Assembly: GCA_017505405.1 (NCBI GenBank)
Contig: JAFVPI010000140.1
Coordinates: forward strand, 1-40,058
Direction of reading: 5' to 3'
Source: Mogibacterium sp.
GTDB taxonomy: Bacteria; Bacillota; Clostridia; Peptostreptococcales; Anaerovoracaceae
Length of the DNA stretch: 40,058 nucleotides
Shown here: positions 9,566-17,509 of the stretch, piece by piece
How the letters are laid out: every line of letters starts with the position of its first letter
Position numbering within the stretch: the first letter of the stretch is position 1
Program-made: the position numbers and the translations under genes
The notes under the pieces: generated by a model
What the model was told of the DNA's origin: nothing
Databases searched by the model: none
The model's input: the letters and a program-made list of their open reading frames with translations, nothing else

Positions 9566-9615
9566 CGGATCTGCGGGCAGGTCAGAAAACTGAGGTAAAA
9601 AAGGAGGGATCGGAT

Positions 9616-9804
9616 ATGTGCCTTTCAACTGTATATAAAAATGAGATAAGCGACGCTAATATGCTCGCTAAAAATGTAGCCGACATAAAGGTGGATGGCG
9701 GCACCATTATTTTCACAGACCTTATGGGTATACGTTACACATTCAACGGAAAGCTCGAAAAAGTGGATCTGATGGATAACTACGTAATCGTAAAAGAAAA
9801 TTGA
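9616..9804 (+). CDS. CooT-like small nickel-binding protein
   Basis: Only 62 residues, starting MCLSTVY. It matches the CooT family (about 60-70 residues), a small beta-barrel Ni(II)-binding accessory protein of carbon monoxide dehydrogenase in which Cys2 is the key residue; Cys2 is present here. Further conserved pattern: KNVADIKVDGGTIIFTDLMG and a LEKVDLMDNY close to the C-terminus. AAGGAGGG precedes the ATG by 7 nt. Such genes also occur in clostridia without a CODH, so nickel delivery to CODH is not proven. It is of interest because CooC-like and His-rich genes lie in the same window. The copy B repeat begins 12 nt after its stop. Confidence 0.75.
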   Translation: MCLSTVYKNEISDANMLAKNVADIKVDGGTIIFTDLMGIRYTFNGKLEKVDLMDNYVIVKEN

Positions 9805-9816
9805 TCATGTGCCGAT

Positions 9817-9961
9817 GCGAGCATTGCGCAGAAGCCGCAAGGGATGCCGGAGAGAGACCGCAGGTGAGCGGCTGGAACGAGTCTCGCAAGCGAAGCGCCA
9901 GAGCCGTTCCCCGCGAAGCAAGGTCGAACGAGATGGTATCACCGGCGACGGAGCAGGCGAG
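9817..9961 (-). repeat. Dispersed GC-rich palindromic repeat, copy B (inverted relative to copy A)
   Basis: Reverse-complement match to 4947-5090, 12 nt after the CooT-like stop and 42 nt before the aldo/keto reductase start. The two copies keep the same order of sub-blocks (CTCGCCTGCTCC, TCGCGGGGAA, GACTCGTTCC, CTGCGGTCTC, CTTCTGCGC) with substitutions and small indels. A frame open through this repeat into the next gene is not a real N-terminus. Its opposite orientation argues against a simple terminator that must face one way. Confidence 0.75.
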
Positions 9962-10003
9962 CAAAGGCATAGGATCAATTTTCTATTAAGAGAAGGAGAA
10001 AGT

Positions 10004-11149
10004 ATGTATTACAACGATTTTAAAGACTTGAAACTGTCCGGGCTTGGTCTCGGCTGCATGAGGCTGCCGTGTATCGACGGCGATGATACCAGACCGGATC
10101 CGCAGGCTGTACAGGAAATGGTCGACTACGCGATGGCTAACGGCATCAACTACTACGATACCGCATGGGGCTATCACGCCGGAAACAGTGAGACAGTCAT
10201 AGGAGAAGCTCTGTCGAAATACGACAGGAGCAGCTTTTACCTGGCAAGCAAATTCCCGGGCTATGACCTGTCCAATTTCGGAAAGCACGAGGAGATCTTC
10301 AATAAACAGCTTGAGAAGTGCAAGACTGATTATTTTGACTTCTATCTTTATCACAATGTCTGCGAGCTGAACATCGATAAGTACCTCGATGACAGCACGG
10401 GACTCACGGAGTTCCTTCTCAGGATGAAAGAGGAAGGAAAGATCCGCCACCTCGGATTCTCGTGCCACGGAAGCCAGGAGACGATGCACCGCTTCATAAT
10501 GAAAAACCACAAGCATCTTGAATTCTGCCAGATACAGCTGAACTACCTTGATTTTGAGTTCCAGAATGCAAAGGACAAGGTCGAAGAGCTCAACAACATC
10601 GGCATGCCTATCTGGGTAATGGAGCCGCTTCGCGGAGGCAAGCTTGCGAAGTCATGCCTCGGCGGAGAGAAGATACTCGCAAAGAGCAACCCTGACTACA
10701 CTCCGGCAAACTGGGCATTCGGATTCGTAGAGTCTGTTCCGGGAGTTACCATGATTCTTTCGGGCATGTCAAACTTTGAACAGCTGAAGCAGAACATCGA
10801 TTTCTTCAGCGAAAGAAGACCTCTTGGCGATGACGATATCGCGACGCTTCTGACAGCAGCGCACTTCGACACTACGGGCAAGAATGCAGGAACGGTACCG
10901 TGCACCGCATGCAGATACTGTACTACGAAGTGCCCTATGGAACTCGACATCCCAAGGCTGCTTTCGCTCTACAACGAGCACGCTTACAGCGAAGGCGGAT
11001 TCATCGCTCCTATGGCGCTCGCTGCGCTTGACGAGAGCAAGCTTCCGTCTGCCTGCATCGGATGCGGAGCCTGCGCAGCGGTATGCCCGCAGCAGATCGA
11101 CATACCGGGAACCATGTCGAAATTTTCTGATCTTCTGAAAAATGCGTAA
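10004..11149 (+). CDS. Aldo/keto reductase with C-terminal 2x[4Fe-4S] ferredoxin domain
   Basis: 381 residues. Residues about 1-285 form an AKR TIM barrel: the catalytic Asp and Tyr lie in NYYDTAWGYHAG, the Lys in YLASKFPG and the His in FDFYLYHN. The last 100 residues carry two cluster motifs, CTACRYCTTKCP and CIGCGACAAVCP, so NADPH- or ferredoxin-linked electron transfer is likely. This architecture is common in anaerobes, and substrates are mostly unknown. The ATG at 10004 is chosen because AGAAGGAGA precedes it by 6 nt and the AKR fold begins there; upstream frame lies in repeat B. A terminator follows at 11156. Confidence 0.9.
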   Translation: MYYNDFKDLKLSGLGLGCMRLPCIDGDDTRPDPQAVQEMVDYAMANGINYYDTAWGYHAGNSETVIGEALSKYDRSSFYLASKFPGYDLSNFGKHEEIFNKQLEKCKTDYFDFYLYHNVCELNIDKYLDDSTGLTEFLLRMKEEGKIRHLGFSCHGSQETMHRFIMKNHKHLEFCQIQLNYLDFEFQNAKDKVEELNNIGMPIWVMEPLRGGKLAKSCLGGEKILAKSNPDYTPANWAFGFVESVPGVTMILSGMSNFEQLKQNIDFFSERRPLGDDDIATLLTAAHFDTTGKNAGTVPCTACRYCTTKCPMELDIPRLLSLYNEHAYSEGGFIAPMALAALDESKLPSACIGCGACAAVCPQQIDIPGTMSKFSDLLKNA

Positions 11150-11155
11150 TTGATA

Positions 11156-11216
11156 AAGCCTCAAAATGTCCCCGATGGAGTACGCCTCCCTCTCAGACAT
11201 TTTGAGGCTTATTTAT
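11156..11216 (+). terminator. Rho-independent-type terminator after the aldo/keto reductase
   Basis: A 15-bp perfect stem, AAGCCTCAAAATGTC (11156-11170) with GACATTTTGAGGCTT (11196-11210), a 25-nt loop and a weak U-rich tail ATTTAT. It separates the redox cluster from dehydratase pair 1. Confidence 0.8.
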
Positions 11217-11266
11217 CATTTGCCTTTTGAAGTGAAACAAAAAAACAATATGCACTTTATAAATTC

Positions 11267-11296
11267 TTGCTTAGGACCCCGTACAGGGGTTAATAT
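11267..11296 (+). promoter_or_regulatory. Candidate promoter of dehydratase pair 1
   Basis: TTGCTT (11267-11272), an 18-nt spacer, and TAATAT (11291-11296). The palindrome at 11275-11291 fills the spacer. The transcript would start near 11303, leaving an untranslated leader of about 80 nt that ends in AAGAGGAGA. The -10 match is only 4 of 6; TATAAA at 11258 is an alternative -10. Confidence 0.45.
11275..11291 (+). promoter_or_regulatory. G-tract palindrome, CsoR/RcnR-like operator candidate, site 1
   Basis: GACCCC-GTACA-GGGGTT, a 6-5-6 inverted repeat. A near-identical site with the same 5-nt centre pattern (RTAYR) is at 22891-22907. C-tract/G-tract palindromes of this kind are typical operators of the CsoR/RcnR/FrmR family, which sense Cu, Ni/Co or formaldehyde. 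The family assignment is inference. Confidence 0.55.
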
Positions 11297-11381
11297 TTTT
11301 ATTAACAGGAAACTGGTAAGAGTATTTTAGTGCTTTTATTGGTATTGAGAGGGATTTATTTAATAAGAAAGAGGAGACAAT

Positions 11382-12584
11382 ATGAAAGACCTCAAGCATC
11401 TTTTGTATTTTGAGAACCTCCTGCAGAATGCAAACAACGAACTGATAGAACAGGCCAAAAAGGACGGCAGAATCTGCGCGGCGTTTACGTGCGAGAATAT
11501 ACCGGAACCTCTGATGAACCTCGGCAACGCGTTCTCAGTTCGTCTTTTTGCGCCTAATACCGGCTCGCTGGATATCGCTACGTACTACATGACGAGCTTT
11601 CTGTGCGAGACGAGCAGGGCGCTGCTGGAGAGAGCGATCGAAGGAGGCTTCAATTTCGCGGACTGTCTGATCGCTGCGGACGGCTGCACCATGATGAACC
11701 GTGCCGCCGAAAACATGGAGCTGCTTCACACCATGGACGAGGGAAAGGACAAATTCTTTTATCAGTTCATGGAGATACCGATGAAGGCGACCGAAAACGG
11801 CGTGGCGCTCCTGAAACTGCAGAGCCAGAACCACATACTCAAACCGCTCCATGAGGCCTACGGCATCGACATATCCGAAGAGGCAATGCTCAAGGCAGTT
11901 GAGGAGCACAATGAGGTGTGCAGGCTCATCCGTGAGATCGGTGAATTCCGCAAGGAAGACGATCCGCGCATCACCGGATATGAGTTCCACGTGATCACGC
12001 TCGCAACTTATCTGGCTCCGAAGTATCTGCTCATCGACAAGCTGAGAGAGACGCTCGAGGAGATAAAGACCAGAGAGCCTGACGGCAAAAAATGGCGCGC
12101 ACGCGTACTCGTTGTCGGCTCCGAAATCGATGACATCGGCATGATAAAGCTGATCGAGGAATGCGGCACTTATGTATGCGCAGACAGATACTGCTTCGGC
12201 TCTTTCCCGGGCAGAGATCCTATCGAGATCGATCCTGATTCGGAAGATGACATCCTTACGCAGATCTGCCGCCACTACACGATGGCAAGCCAGTGCCCTC
12301 GCACGATGAACATGGAGAAGGTCTACGGCCGCAAGAAATACGTCAACGACCTCGCAAAGGAGTACAGGGCGGACGGCATTATTTACGAACAGGTGAAGTT
12401 CTGCGACCCATGGGCTTACGAGCGCATGCTGGGCTCGCACATGCTGAGAGAGGATTACGGATTCCCTGTCCTCTCCGTAGACAGACCTTACAACATCAAT
12501 GCCGGCGCAGGCCAGATGCGTACCCGTGTGCAGGCATTCATTGAAAGTATTGAGATAAAGAAACTGCAGGGAGGTGAGAAGTAA
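11382..12584 (+). CDS. 2-hydroxyacyl-CoA dehydratase-like small subunit, pair 1
   Basis: 400 residues of the HgdB/FldC/BcrB superfamily, whose heterodimers carry [4Fe-4S] clusters and remove water from 2-hydroxyacyl-CoA or reduce benzoyl-CoA after one-electron activation. Alignment with the copies at 23151 and 29377 shows invariant Cys at 37, 75, 102, 271, 305 and 341 (contexts FTCENIPE, LCETSRALLERA, GCTMMNR, DRYCFGS, SQCPR, KFCDPW). These are the candidate cluster ligands. AAGAGGAGA lies before the ATG. The stop overlaps the next start (TAATG), so the two subunits are coupled. Substrate cannot be read from sequence; no CoA-transferase gene is adjacent. Confidence 0.85.
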   Translation: MKDLKHLLYFENLLQNANNELIEQAKKDGRICAAFTCENIPEPLMNLGNAFSVRLFAPNTGSLDIATYYMTSFLCETSRALLERAIEGGFNFADCLIAADGCTMMNRAAENMELLHTMDEGKDKFFYQFMEIPMKATENGVALLKLQSQNHILKPLHEAYGIDISEEAMLKAVEEHNEVCRLIREIGEFRKEDDPRITGYEFHVITLATYLAPKYLLIDKLRETLEEIKTREPDGKKWRARVLVVGSEIDDIGMIKLIEECGTYVCADRYCFGSFPGRDPIEIDPDSEDDILTQICRHYTMASQCPRTMNMEKVYGRKKYVNDLAKEYRADGIIYEQVKFCDPWAYERMLGSHMLREDYGFPVLSVDRPYNINAGAGQMRTRVQAFIESIEIKKLQGGEK

Positions 12585-14188
12585 TGGCATTCAAAACGGT
12601 CAAGAAGATCACTAACCCTAAGAAGAAGAAAGGCGACCAGACGCTTGGCAAGCTGTATCCAACCAACGGAAAGACCAAGGTCTTCGTCCGCCGCGAGTGG
12701 AGAGGCGTAAAGGATACGCTTTATGATTATTCGAGATGGCTCTATATCATGTCCATACTCGCAAGATTCATCGCGAAGCCTCGCAATATCAAGGCGATGT
12801 TCCGCTACAGATGGATGGCCAACTATCTGGCTGTTCCTTACATGATGGATAAGTTCACGCTCGGCCTCAGAGACGAGCCTCTGCGCATCACGCACACTGC
12901 CATGAACTTCGTGATCTACGACGTAGCCAAGACGATGGACAACATCTTCAAGGGCGACCGCCGCACGGGCAACAACGAAGCTTTCTCGAAGACATGCGTG
13001 CTGACAGACGAGAACGCGATGACAGCGTTCATGATGGGATTCAAGGATACGACAGCCATCCTCAGGGAGGTCCCGACCATGTTCGTCGCCAACCTGCTGA
13101 CCCAGAACTCGACAACGCATTATCTCGACGTTGCTCAGGAATTCGGACTTCCGGGCGATGTCTGCCCTATGCCTGAGGCTGAAGCCGGCATCTCGATCGA
13201 CGACGACTTCGCAGTGCTCGGATGCTGCGCAGTACAGGTCAACACGACATGTGACGGCTCCCTCATGGGCAATGGAGTTATCGCTCACAGACTCGAGCGC
13301 GAGTACGGCATCCCTACGTTCCAGCTGACTGCGCCGCTCCGCCACAAGGAGGATGACGTTCAGGAATACGCTGCCAACGACATGAAGGAAGCAGTGAAGT
13401 TCATCGAGGAGCATGCGCACGAGAAGTGGGACTGGAAGCGTTACTTTGAGAGCGCTGCCAGAGTCAACGACGCCACAAAGCACCGCGCATTCTGGCTCGA
13501 CAACAACGCGACGTACTATCCGCAGTTCGTGGGTTCGGTATTCTCGCTCTACAATGACACCAACTACATGGGCAACTGCGGAAGATCAGAGCTCTTCCCG
13601 CCTAAGGACAAGAAGATCAGCAAGCTCGTTGAACAGGGCTACAGAAAGAAGACCATGATCTGCCCTGAGTACAGACACAGATGTATCGTATGGGGCGTAC
13701 AGCCGCAGTACAACATCCACATGCTCTACTGGATGATGCATTGCTGGGGCGTTGTGCCTCTGACAGACATGCTGTCGATGGTCAACACCGACATGATCGC
13801 CGAAGAGGATACTCCTGAGAACAGAGAGAAAGCCTGGTACGACATGGCATGGCTCAACGAGAACATGATCATGCGCAACCGTACACACGGCGGATACAAG
13901 GTTCTCGTCGATGAGCTCTGGGAGTTCTGCGAGATCATGAATGCCGACATGGTAATGATGTGGGAGCACATGAGCTGCAAGGCTCTCGACGGCCTCCACG
14001 GAATGTTCGAGGAGCAGGGCCGCGAGAGAGGCATCCATGTCGTATGGGTATGCCACGACCTTTGCGATCCGAGAGTCTACACAAGACAGGCCATCCGCGA
14101 CGAGTTCAGCCAGTACATGCGTACAGTACTGCGCGAGGAGCCGCTTGACCCGACCATCGAGCATATCCCTGACGAAAACATGTGGTAA
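12584..14188 (+). CDS. 2-hydroxyacyl-CoA dehydratase-like large subunit, pair 1
   Basis: 534 residues, clearly longer than classic HgdA/FldB partners (roughly 400-480). Shared blocks with pairs 2 and 3: TLGKLY, RREWRGVKDTLYDYSRW (about 36-52), GLPGDVCP (Cys194), TTCDGS (Cys223), HCWG (Cys387), MSCK (Cys465) and EEPLDPT at the end. The motif WSC found in pairs 2 and 3 is changed here to WGV (about 370-372), with a Cys four residues earlier (HRCIVW, Cys367). One candidate cluster ligand is thus lost or moved, suggesting different chemistry or a different cluster. GGAGGTGAG lies before the ATG. No TM-protein gene follows this pair. Confidence 0.85.
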   Translation: MAFKTVKKITNPKKKKGDQTLGKLYPTNGKTKVFVRREWRGVKDTLYDYSRWLYIMSILARFIAKPRNIKAMFRYRWMANYLAVPYMMDKFTLGLRDEPLRITHTAMNFVIYDVAKTMDNIFKGDRRTGNNEAFSKTCVLTDENAMTAFMMGFKDTTAILREVPTMFVANLLTQNSTTHYLDVAQEFGLPGDVCPMPEAEAGISIDDDFAVLGCCAVQVNTTCDGSLMGNGVIAHRLEREYGIPTFQLTAPLRHKEDDVQEYAANDMKEAVKFIEEHAHEKWDWKRYFESAARVNDATKHRAFWLDNNATYYPQFVGSVFSLYNDTNYMGNCGRSELFPPKDKKISKLVEQGYRKKTMICPEYRHRCIVWGVQPQYNIHMLYWMMHCWGVVPLTDMLSMVNTDMIAEEDTPENREKAWYDMAWLNENMIMRNRTHGGYKVLVDELWEFCEIMNADMVMMWEHMSCKALDGLHGMFEEQGRERGIHVVWVCHDLCDPRVYTRQAIRDEFSQYMRTVLREEPLDPTIEHIPDENMW

Positions 14189-14199
14189 GATCGTTAATC

Positions 14200-14302
14200 T
14201 TTTCCGCTTGCAGTTTTGTTGGCTGCGCGGTTCTGCGGTGCTCACGTACATCCAGGTATGCTCCGCTCCCCGACCGCCTGCATCCTCGCTGTGAACGGAA
14301 AA
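14200..14302 (+). repeat. Imperfect palindromic intergenic element
   Basis: Non-coding DNA after pair 1. Ends TTTTCCG (14200) and CGGAAAA (14296) are complementary, and an inner imperfect hairpin GCGGTGC...GCTCCGC is centred near 14250. It could stabilise the 3' end of the dehydratase mRNA. The pairing is modest. Confidence 0.4.
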
Positions 14303-14332
14303 TACTTCGCAATCCTGAAATTAATAAATATT

Positions 14333-14361
14333 GGCGCCCCATCACGGGGCGCCTGTTTATT
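14333..14361 (+). terminator. Terminator of dehydratase pair 1
   Basis: Perfect 8-bp GC stem GGCGCCCC-ATCAC-GGGGCGCC followed by TGTTTATTT. Strong intrinsic terminator, 145 nt after the stop codon. Confidence 0.9.
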
Positions 14362-14406
14362 TGTAATTGATGCTTTGGACAGGTGAGGTTTCTTAGAACC
14401 GAAAGC

Positions 14407-14474
14407 AGCTGTACTTCTGAGGCTCGACTTCCGTCCCAAACGCTGAAAAGGAGCCTCCGGGACAGAAGTCAGCT
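14407..14474 (+). promoter_or_regulatory. Leader RNA with mutually exclusive stems upstream of the MATE gene
   Basis: The 3' segment CAGAAGTCAGCT (14463-14474) can pair with AGCTGTACTTCTG (14407-14419), with GAGGCTC/GAGCCTC (14419-14425/14451-14457) stacked inside. Alternatively GGGACAGAAGTC (14459-14470) pairs with GACTTCCGTCCC (14426-14437), one mismatch in 12. The two folds share bases and cannot coexist, which is riboswitch-like behaviour. No known riboswitch consensus was recognised and no terminator U-run follows. Confidence 0.45.
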
Positions 14475-14533
14475 AACCACTTGGAGTATTTACTATAGAA
14501 TTACACTGCCAACAGGTCTAAAATTAAACTGTA

Positions 14534-15901
14534 ATGGAAAGTCATCTCTTGAAAAAAAGAATACCTTCGGATCCGGACCTGACTGTCGGCTCTATAGTCG
14601 ACAAGGTCCTTCTTTTTGCCATTCCGCTCATGCTGACAAGCATGCTGCAGCAGCTTTTCAATGCAACTGATGTTGCTGTTGTCGGCAAGTTTGCAAGCAT
14701 GGAGGCGATGGCTGCAGTGGGAAGCAATACACCGATAGTATCGCTGCTCATCAACTTTTTTGTAGGAATTTCCGTAGGCTCAAATGTGCTGATCGCTCAA
14801 AACATCGGTGCAAGGGAGCCCGAAAAAGCAAAAAGCGCCGTGAGGACATCCATGGCATTTGCCCTTGCGGCCGGCATATTCATCGCGTTGATCGGCAACT
14901 TGATTGCTGTTCCGATCATTGATCTTCTAGGAGTGCCGGCCGAGGTAAAACCGTATTCGGTCATTTACCTCAGGCTTTATTTCAGCGGCGCGCCGTTCAT
15001 ATTGCTTTACAACTTCGAGGCAGCCATCTTCAGGAGCAACGGCAATACAAGGACTCCGCTCATCTGCCTCTTCATCGGGGGCGTGTTCAACGTGGCGGCA
15101 AACCTTTTCTTCGTTCTGGTTCTGGGAATGGATGTGGACGGAGTCGCCATAGCGACTGTGCTCGCAAACGTGATAAGCTCAATGATGCTGCTCCACTTCC
15201 TGCGAAAGGAAGACAGCGTCATACATGTCAATGTCGCAAAGATACGGATAAACAAGGACGATCTCGCAACCATCCTTAAGATCGGCATGCCCGCGGGTCT
15301 GCAGAGCGCGGTCTTCTCCATATCCAACATCTGCATCCAGTCAGCCATAAACAGCCTCGGCGCCACCTACATGGCCGCTTCTTCGGCAGCTTTCAACATA
15401 GAAATATTCGCATTCTTTGTGGTAAACGCGTTCACCCAGACACTGGTAACTTTCATAGGTCAGAACTACGGCGCCGGAAAGTATGCCAGATGCAGGGAGG
15501 TAGTGCGGAAGACCCTGCTCGTGAGCTGGACGTTCACAATGGTGCTTTCGGCGGTATTGCTCATATTCGCAAGACCGCTTCTCGGCCTTTTCACGAACGA
15601 ACCGCAGGTAATCGAGGCGGGCCTTCTGAGGGTCAGACTGCTGCTGTATGCCGAGACGCTCAACGTGCTGATGGACAATCTTTCGGGAGCCATGAGAGGC
15701 CTCGGAAAGTCACTAGTACCAGCGCTTACAACTCTCATCTGCGTATGCGGAGTGCGTATAGTCTGGGTATTCACGGGCTTTAAGATCTATCACACCTGGC
15801 TGTCCATAATGATAGTCTTCCCTGTGAGCTGGGCAGTCAACGCCACTTTCATAATCATCGGCTATATCATTACCCGGAACCGCTTGCTGCCGGCAGAGTA
15901 A
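14534..15901 (+). CDS. MATE family multidrug/metabolite exporter
   Basis: 455 residues with about twelve membrane helices, of the NorM/DinF-like MATE type that exports cationic compounds with Na+ or H+ exchange. N-terminal half: GSIVDKVLLFAIPLMLTSML, LFNATDVAVVGKF, NFFVGISVGSNVLIAQNIGA. C-terminal half: IGMPAGLQSAVFSISN, FIGQNYGAGKYARC. The start is set by family alignment; no Shine-Dalgarno is obvious in the 15 nt before it, so translation may depend on the leader structure at 14407-14474. A terminator follows at once. It may export a product or inhibitor linked to the dehydratases, but nothing shows this. Confidence 0.9.
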   Translation: MESHLLKKRIPSDPDLTVGSIVDKVLLFAIPLMLTSMLQQLFNATDVAVVGKFASMEAMAAVGSNTPIVSLLINFFVGISVGSNVLIAQNIGAREPEKAKSAVRTSMAFALAAGIFIALIGNLIAVPIIDLLGVPAEVKPYSVIYLRLYFSGAPFILLYNFEAAIFRSNGNTRTPLICLFIGGVFNVAANLFFVLVLGMDVDGVAIATVLANVISSMMLLHFLRKEDSVIHVNVAKIRINKDDLATILKIGMPAGLQSAVFSISNICIQSAINSLGATYMAASSAAFNIEIFAFFVVNAFTQTLVTFIGQNYGAGKYARCREVVRKTLLVSWTFTMVLSAVLLIFARPLLGLFTNEPQVIEAGLLRVRLLLYAETLNVLMDNLSGAMRGLGKSLVPALTTLICVCGVRIVWVFTGFKIYHTWLSIMIVFPVSWAVNATFIIIGYIITRNRLLPAE

Positions 15902-15910
15902 CATTATAAC

Positions 15911-15938
15911 CAACCGCCTTCAGCGGTCGTTTCCTTTT
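15911..15938 (+). terminator. Terminator of the MATE gene
   Basis: Stem ACCGC-CTTCA-GCGGT with tail CGTTTCCTTTTAT, lying between the MATE stop and the convergent gene that ends at 15937. Confidence 0.7.
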
Positions 15939-16764
15939 ATATGCCGCGGATATCCGCGATTACCTTGTTTATCTGCATAGAGTCCACATGACCTTCCCTG
16001 TCGCTATAAATGAAAAACACATTAACATTAGGTTTATACCCGTTCTTTATATAGCGGTTAATTCTTCGAGCGAATTTTTGCTGGTAATCCGGCAGATCAA
16101 GGCGTCCTACATATTCGACATAGATTTCAGTCTTCATGTCGACCGGCGATAGTATAGTGATGTCCGGATACATAAGCGGTCCGTGATCTTCAAGCGCTAA
16201 AGGCAGTTCATATATCTGAATGAATCCGGCATCCTTGAACTTTTCATAAAGGAGAAGCTCGCTGACGGTCTTGACTTTCACACCATCCGAGGTCGTCTCT
16301 GTCTTGAACTCCGGATAATTCTCAGGTTGCTGCGCCTGATATTCTAGCTTTTTCGCTTTCCACCTGGCGCCTTCAACTTCATATGCTCTGGAAACAGGCG
16401 GAATATCGCTTCGAAAGGCTTTTCGAAGTGATGAGTTGATAGAGTACTGATCACATGGAAGATACTTGTTTCTAAGAGAACTGATAAGCTTAATATTGAT
16501 ATCGGTTCTCCGTATAGCTTCTTTCAAAAAGTGCGCCTCACATATCCTTTTTACATCAGGTCTTTCCTTGCTCCCCAAATAGGTGTATTTTTTTGCCCCG
16601 CGCTGCTTGGCATAATAGTAATGCTTACCATTTGGATGCTTTGAACTGTAAAGACATACATTTTCGAACCCACGACAAAGCTCAAGCCTGCGTTCATATT
16701 CCTTCTTTTCAGATTTAAGTAGTTTCATTTCATAATTAAGACGATGATTAAGTTCCGCATCCAT
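15937..16764 (-). CDS. Uncharacterised protein with a PD-(D/E)XK nuclease-like C-terminal region
   Basis: 275 residues, no family name recognised. The N-terminal 60 residues look helical and charged. KHYYYAKQRGAKKYTYLGS resembles small beta-rich nucleic-acid-binding segments of integrases. The C-terminal half holds TVSELLLYEKF, YPDITILSP and TEIYVEYVG, an E...D...ExY order like the core of PD-(D/E)XK nucleases, with the final Lys replaced. No signal peptide or TM helix is seen. GGAGGG precedes the ATG by 6 nt. Neighbouring DNA is AT-rich and gene-free, so it may be a mobile-element or phage leftover. Function stays open. Confidence 0.6.
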   Translation of the reverse strand: MDAELNHRLNYEMKLLKSEKKEYERRLELCRGFENVCLYSSKHPNGKHYYYAKQRGAKKYTYLGSKERPDVKRICEAHFLKEAIRRTDINIKLISSLRNKYLPCDQYSINSSLRKAFRSDIPPVSRAYEVEGARWKAKKLEYQAQQPENYPEFKTETTSDGVKVKTVSELLLYEKFKDAGFIQIYELPLALEDHGPLMYPDITILSPVDMKTEIYVEYVGRLDLPDYQQKFARRINRYIKNGYKPNVNVFFIYSDREGHVDSMQINKVIADIRGI

Positions 16765-16792
16765 AAAAGACCCTCCGTTTTCAGTAGGTCAG

Positions 16793-16821
16793 ATTGTATA
16801 TCTCAAACGAAAAATGAGCAA
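16793..16821 (-). promoter_or_regulatory. Candidate promoter of the nuclease-like gene
   Basis: On the minus strand TTGCTC (16821-16816), a 17-nt spacer, and TACAAT (16798-16793), about 29 nt before the start codon. Confidence 0.45.
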
Positions 16822-16829
16822 ACGAGAAA

Positions 16830-17425
16830 TGCACGAAAAACAACAAAGAAAGACCTTTTTTAAAAATTGGACAAATAATACAAATCAGTACAAAATCAGT
16901 CCTATCAAAGTACGATTCTGATGCAGCTAAAATGAAAGATTATTCATGTATGGTGATGACGAGTTTTGAGAAGTTCATAGAAATACTGCTAAAGCTATGA
17001 CGGAAAAGAAGGACTAAGCGGAAAAATCTATCAATGTTTAATCGAAGCAGCCACACTGATCGTTTGCCTAAGACAGCAAAACAGGAGATGAGTGCTTCGG
17101 GGAGCATTGAATCCAGCAGAAAAGTCCGTCATGGCACGGATTTCTCGAAATAGTCATCGAATAAAAAACAAAAGAGCTGTATAAAAATGAAAAACGGCTG
17201 ATACTGGAAAAAAGATTCTACGTTGATGACGGAAATGCAATACATTTTGGTTAAATCTATCAATAAACTGACGGACCTTGGAAAAACATAAAAAAATGGG
17301 TCAACAGCAGAAACAACAACAGAAACCGGATCCGTTGTTGATTGCTTGAGCTTGTGGCTTCACAAGAGGCAGACAGGGTTTTGATAACCAGACTGCGGGG
17401 ATAGACTTAAAACGAACGGCTGCAA
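16830..17425 (+). other. Gene-free AT-rich stretch, possibly decayed coding DNA
   Basis: About 600 nt without a convincing gene in any frame and clearly richer in A+T than the flanking genes. Short broken open stretches (for example one reading FEKFIEILLK near 16960 and one reading GLSGKIYQCLIEAATLIV near 17020, in different frames) suggest a frameshifted remnant. I could not name a parent gene and found no inverted ends of an insertion sequence. Confidence 0.4.
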
Positions 17426-17430
17426 ATTAA

Positions 17431-17458
17431 AAAAGGCGCTCCGCCGGGAGCACCTTTT
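17431..17458 (-). terminator. Terminator of the acyl-CoA-ligase-like gene
   Basis: Read leftward: AAAAGGTGCTCC-CGGC-GGAGCGCCTTTTTT then AATTT. Strong stem with a U-run, about 50 nt beyond the stop at 17510. Confidence 0.85.
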
Positions 17459-17509
17459 CTATATCTAATTCTATCTGTACATATGTGAGTTTATCTATAT
17501 ATAAGATTT

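Noticed and set aside
9809-10003. Upstream extension of the aldo/keto reductase frame
   Set aside because: It runs through repeat copy B and yields an Arg-rich sequence with no family match; a good ribosome site marks 10004.
14383-14670. Possible small gene overlapping the MATE start
   Set aside because: Out of frame with MATE, covers the structured leader, and shows no domain or ribosome site.
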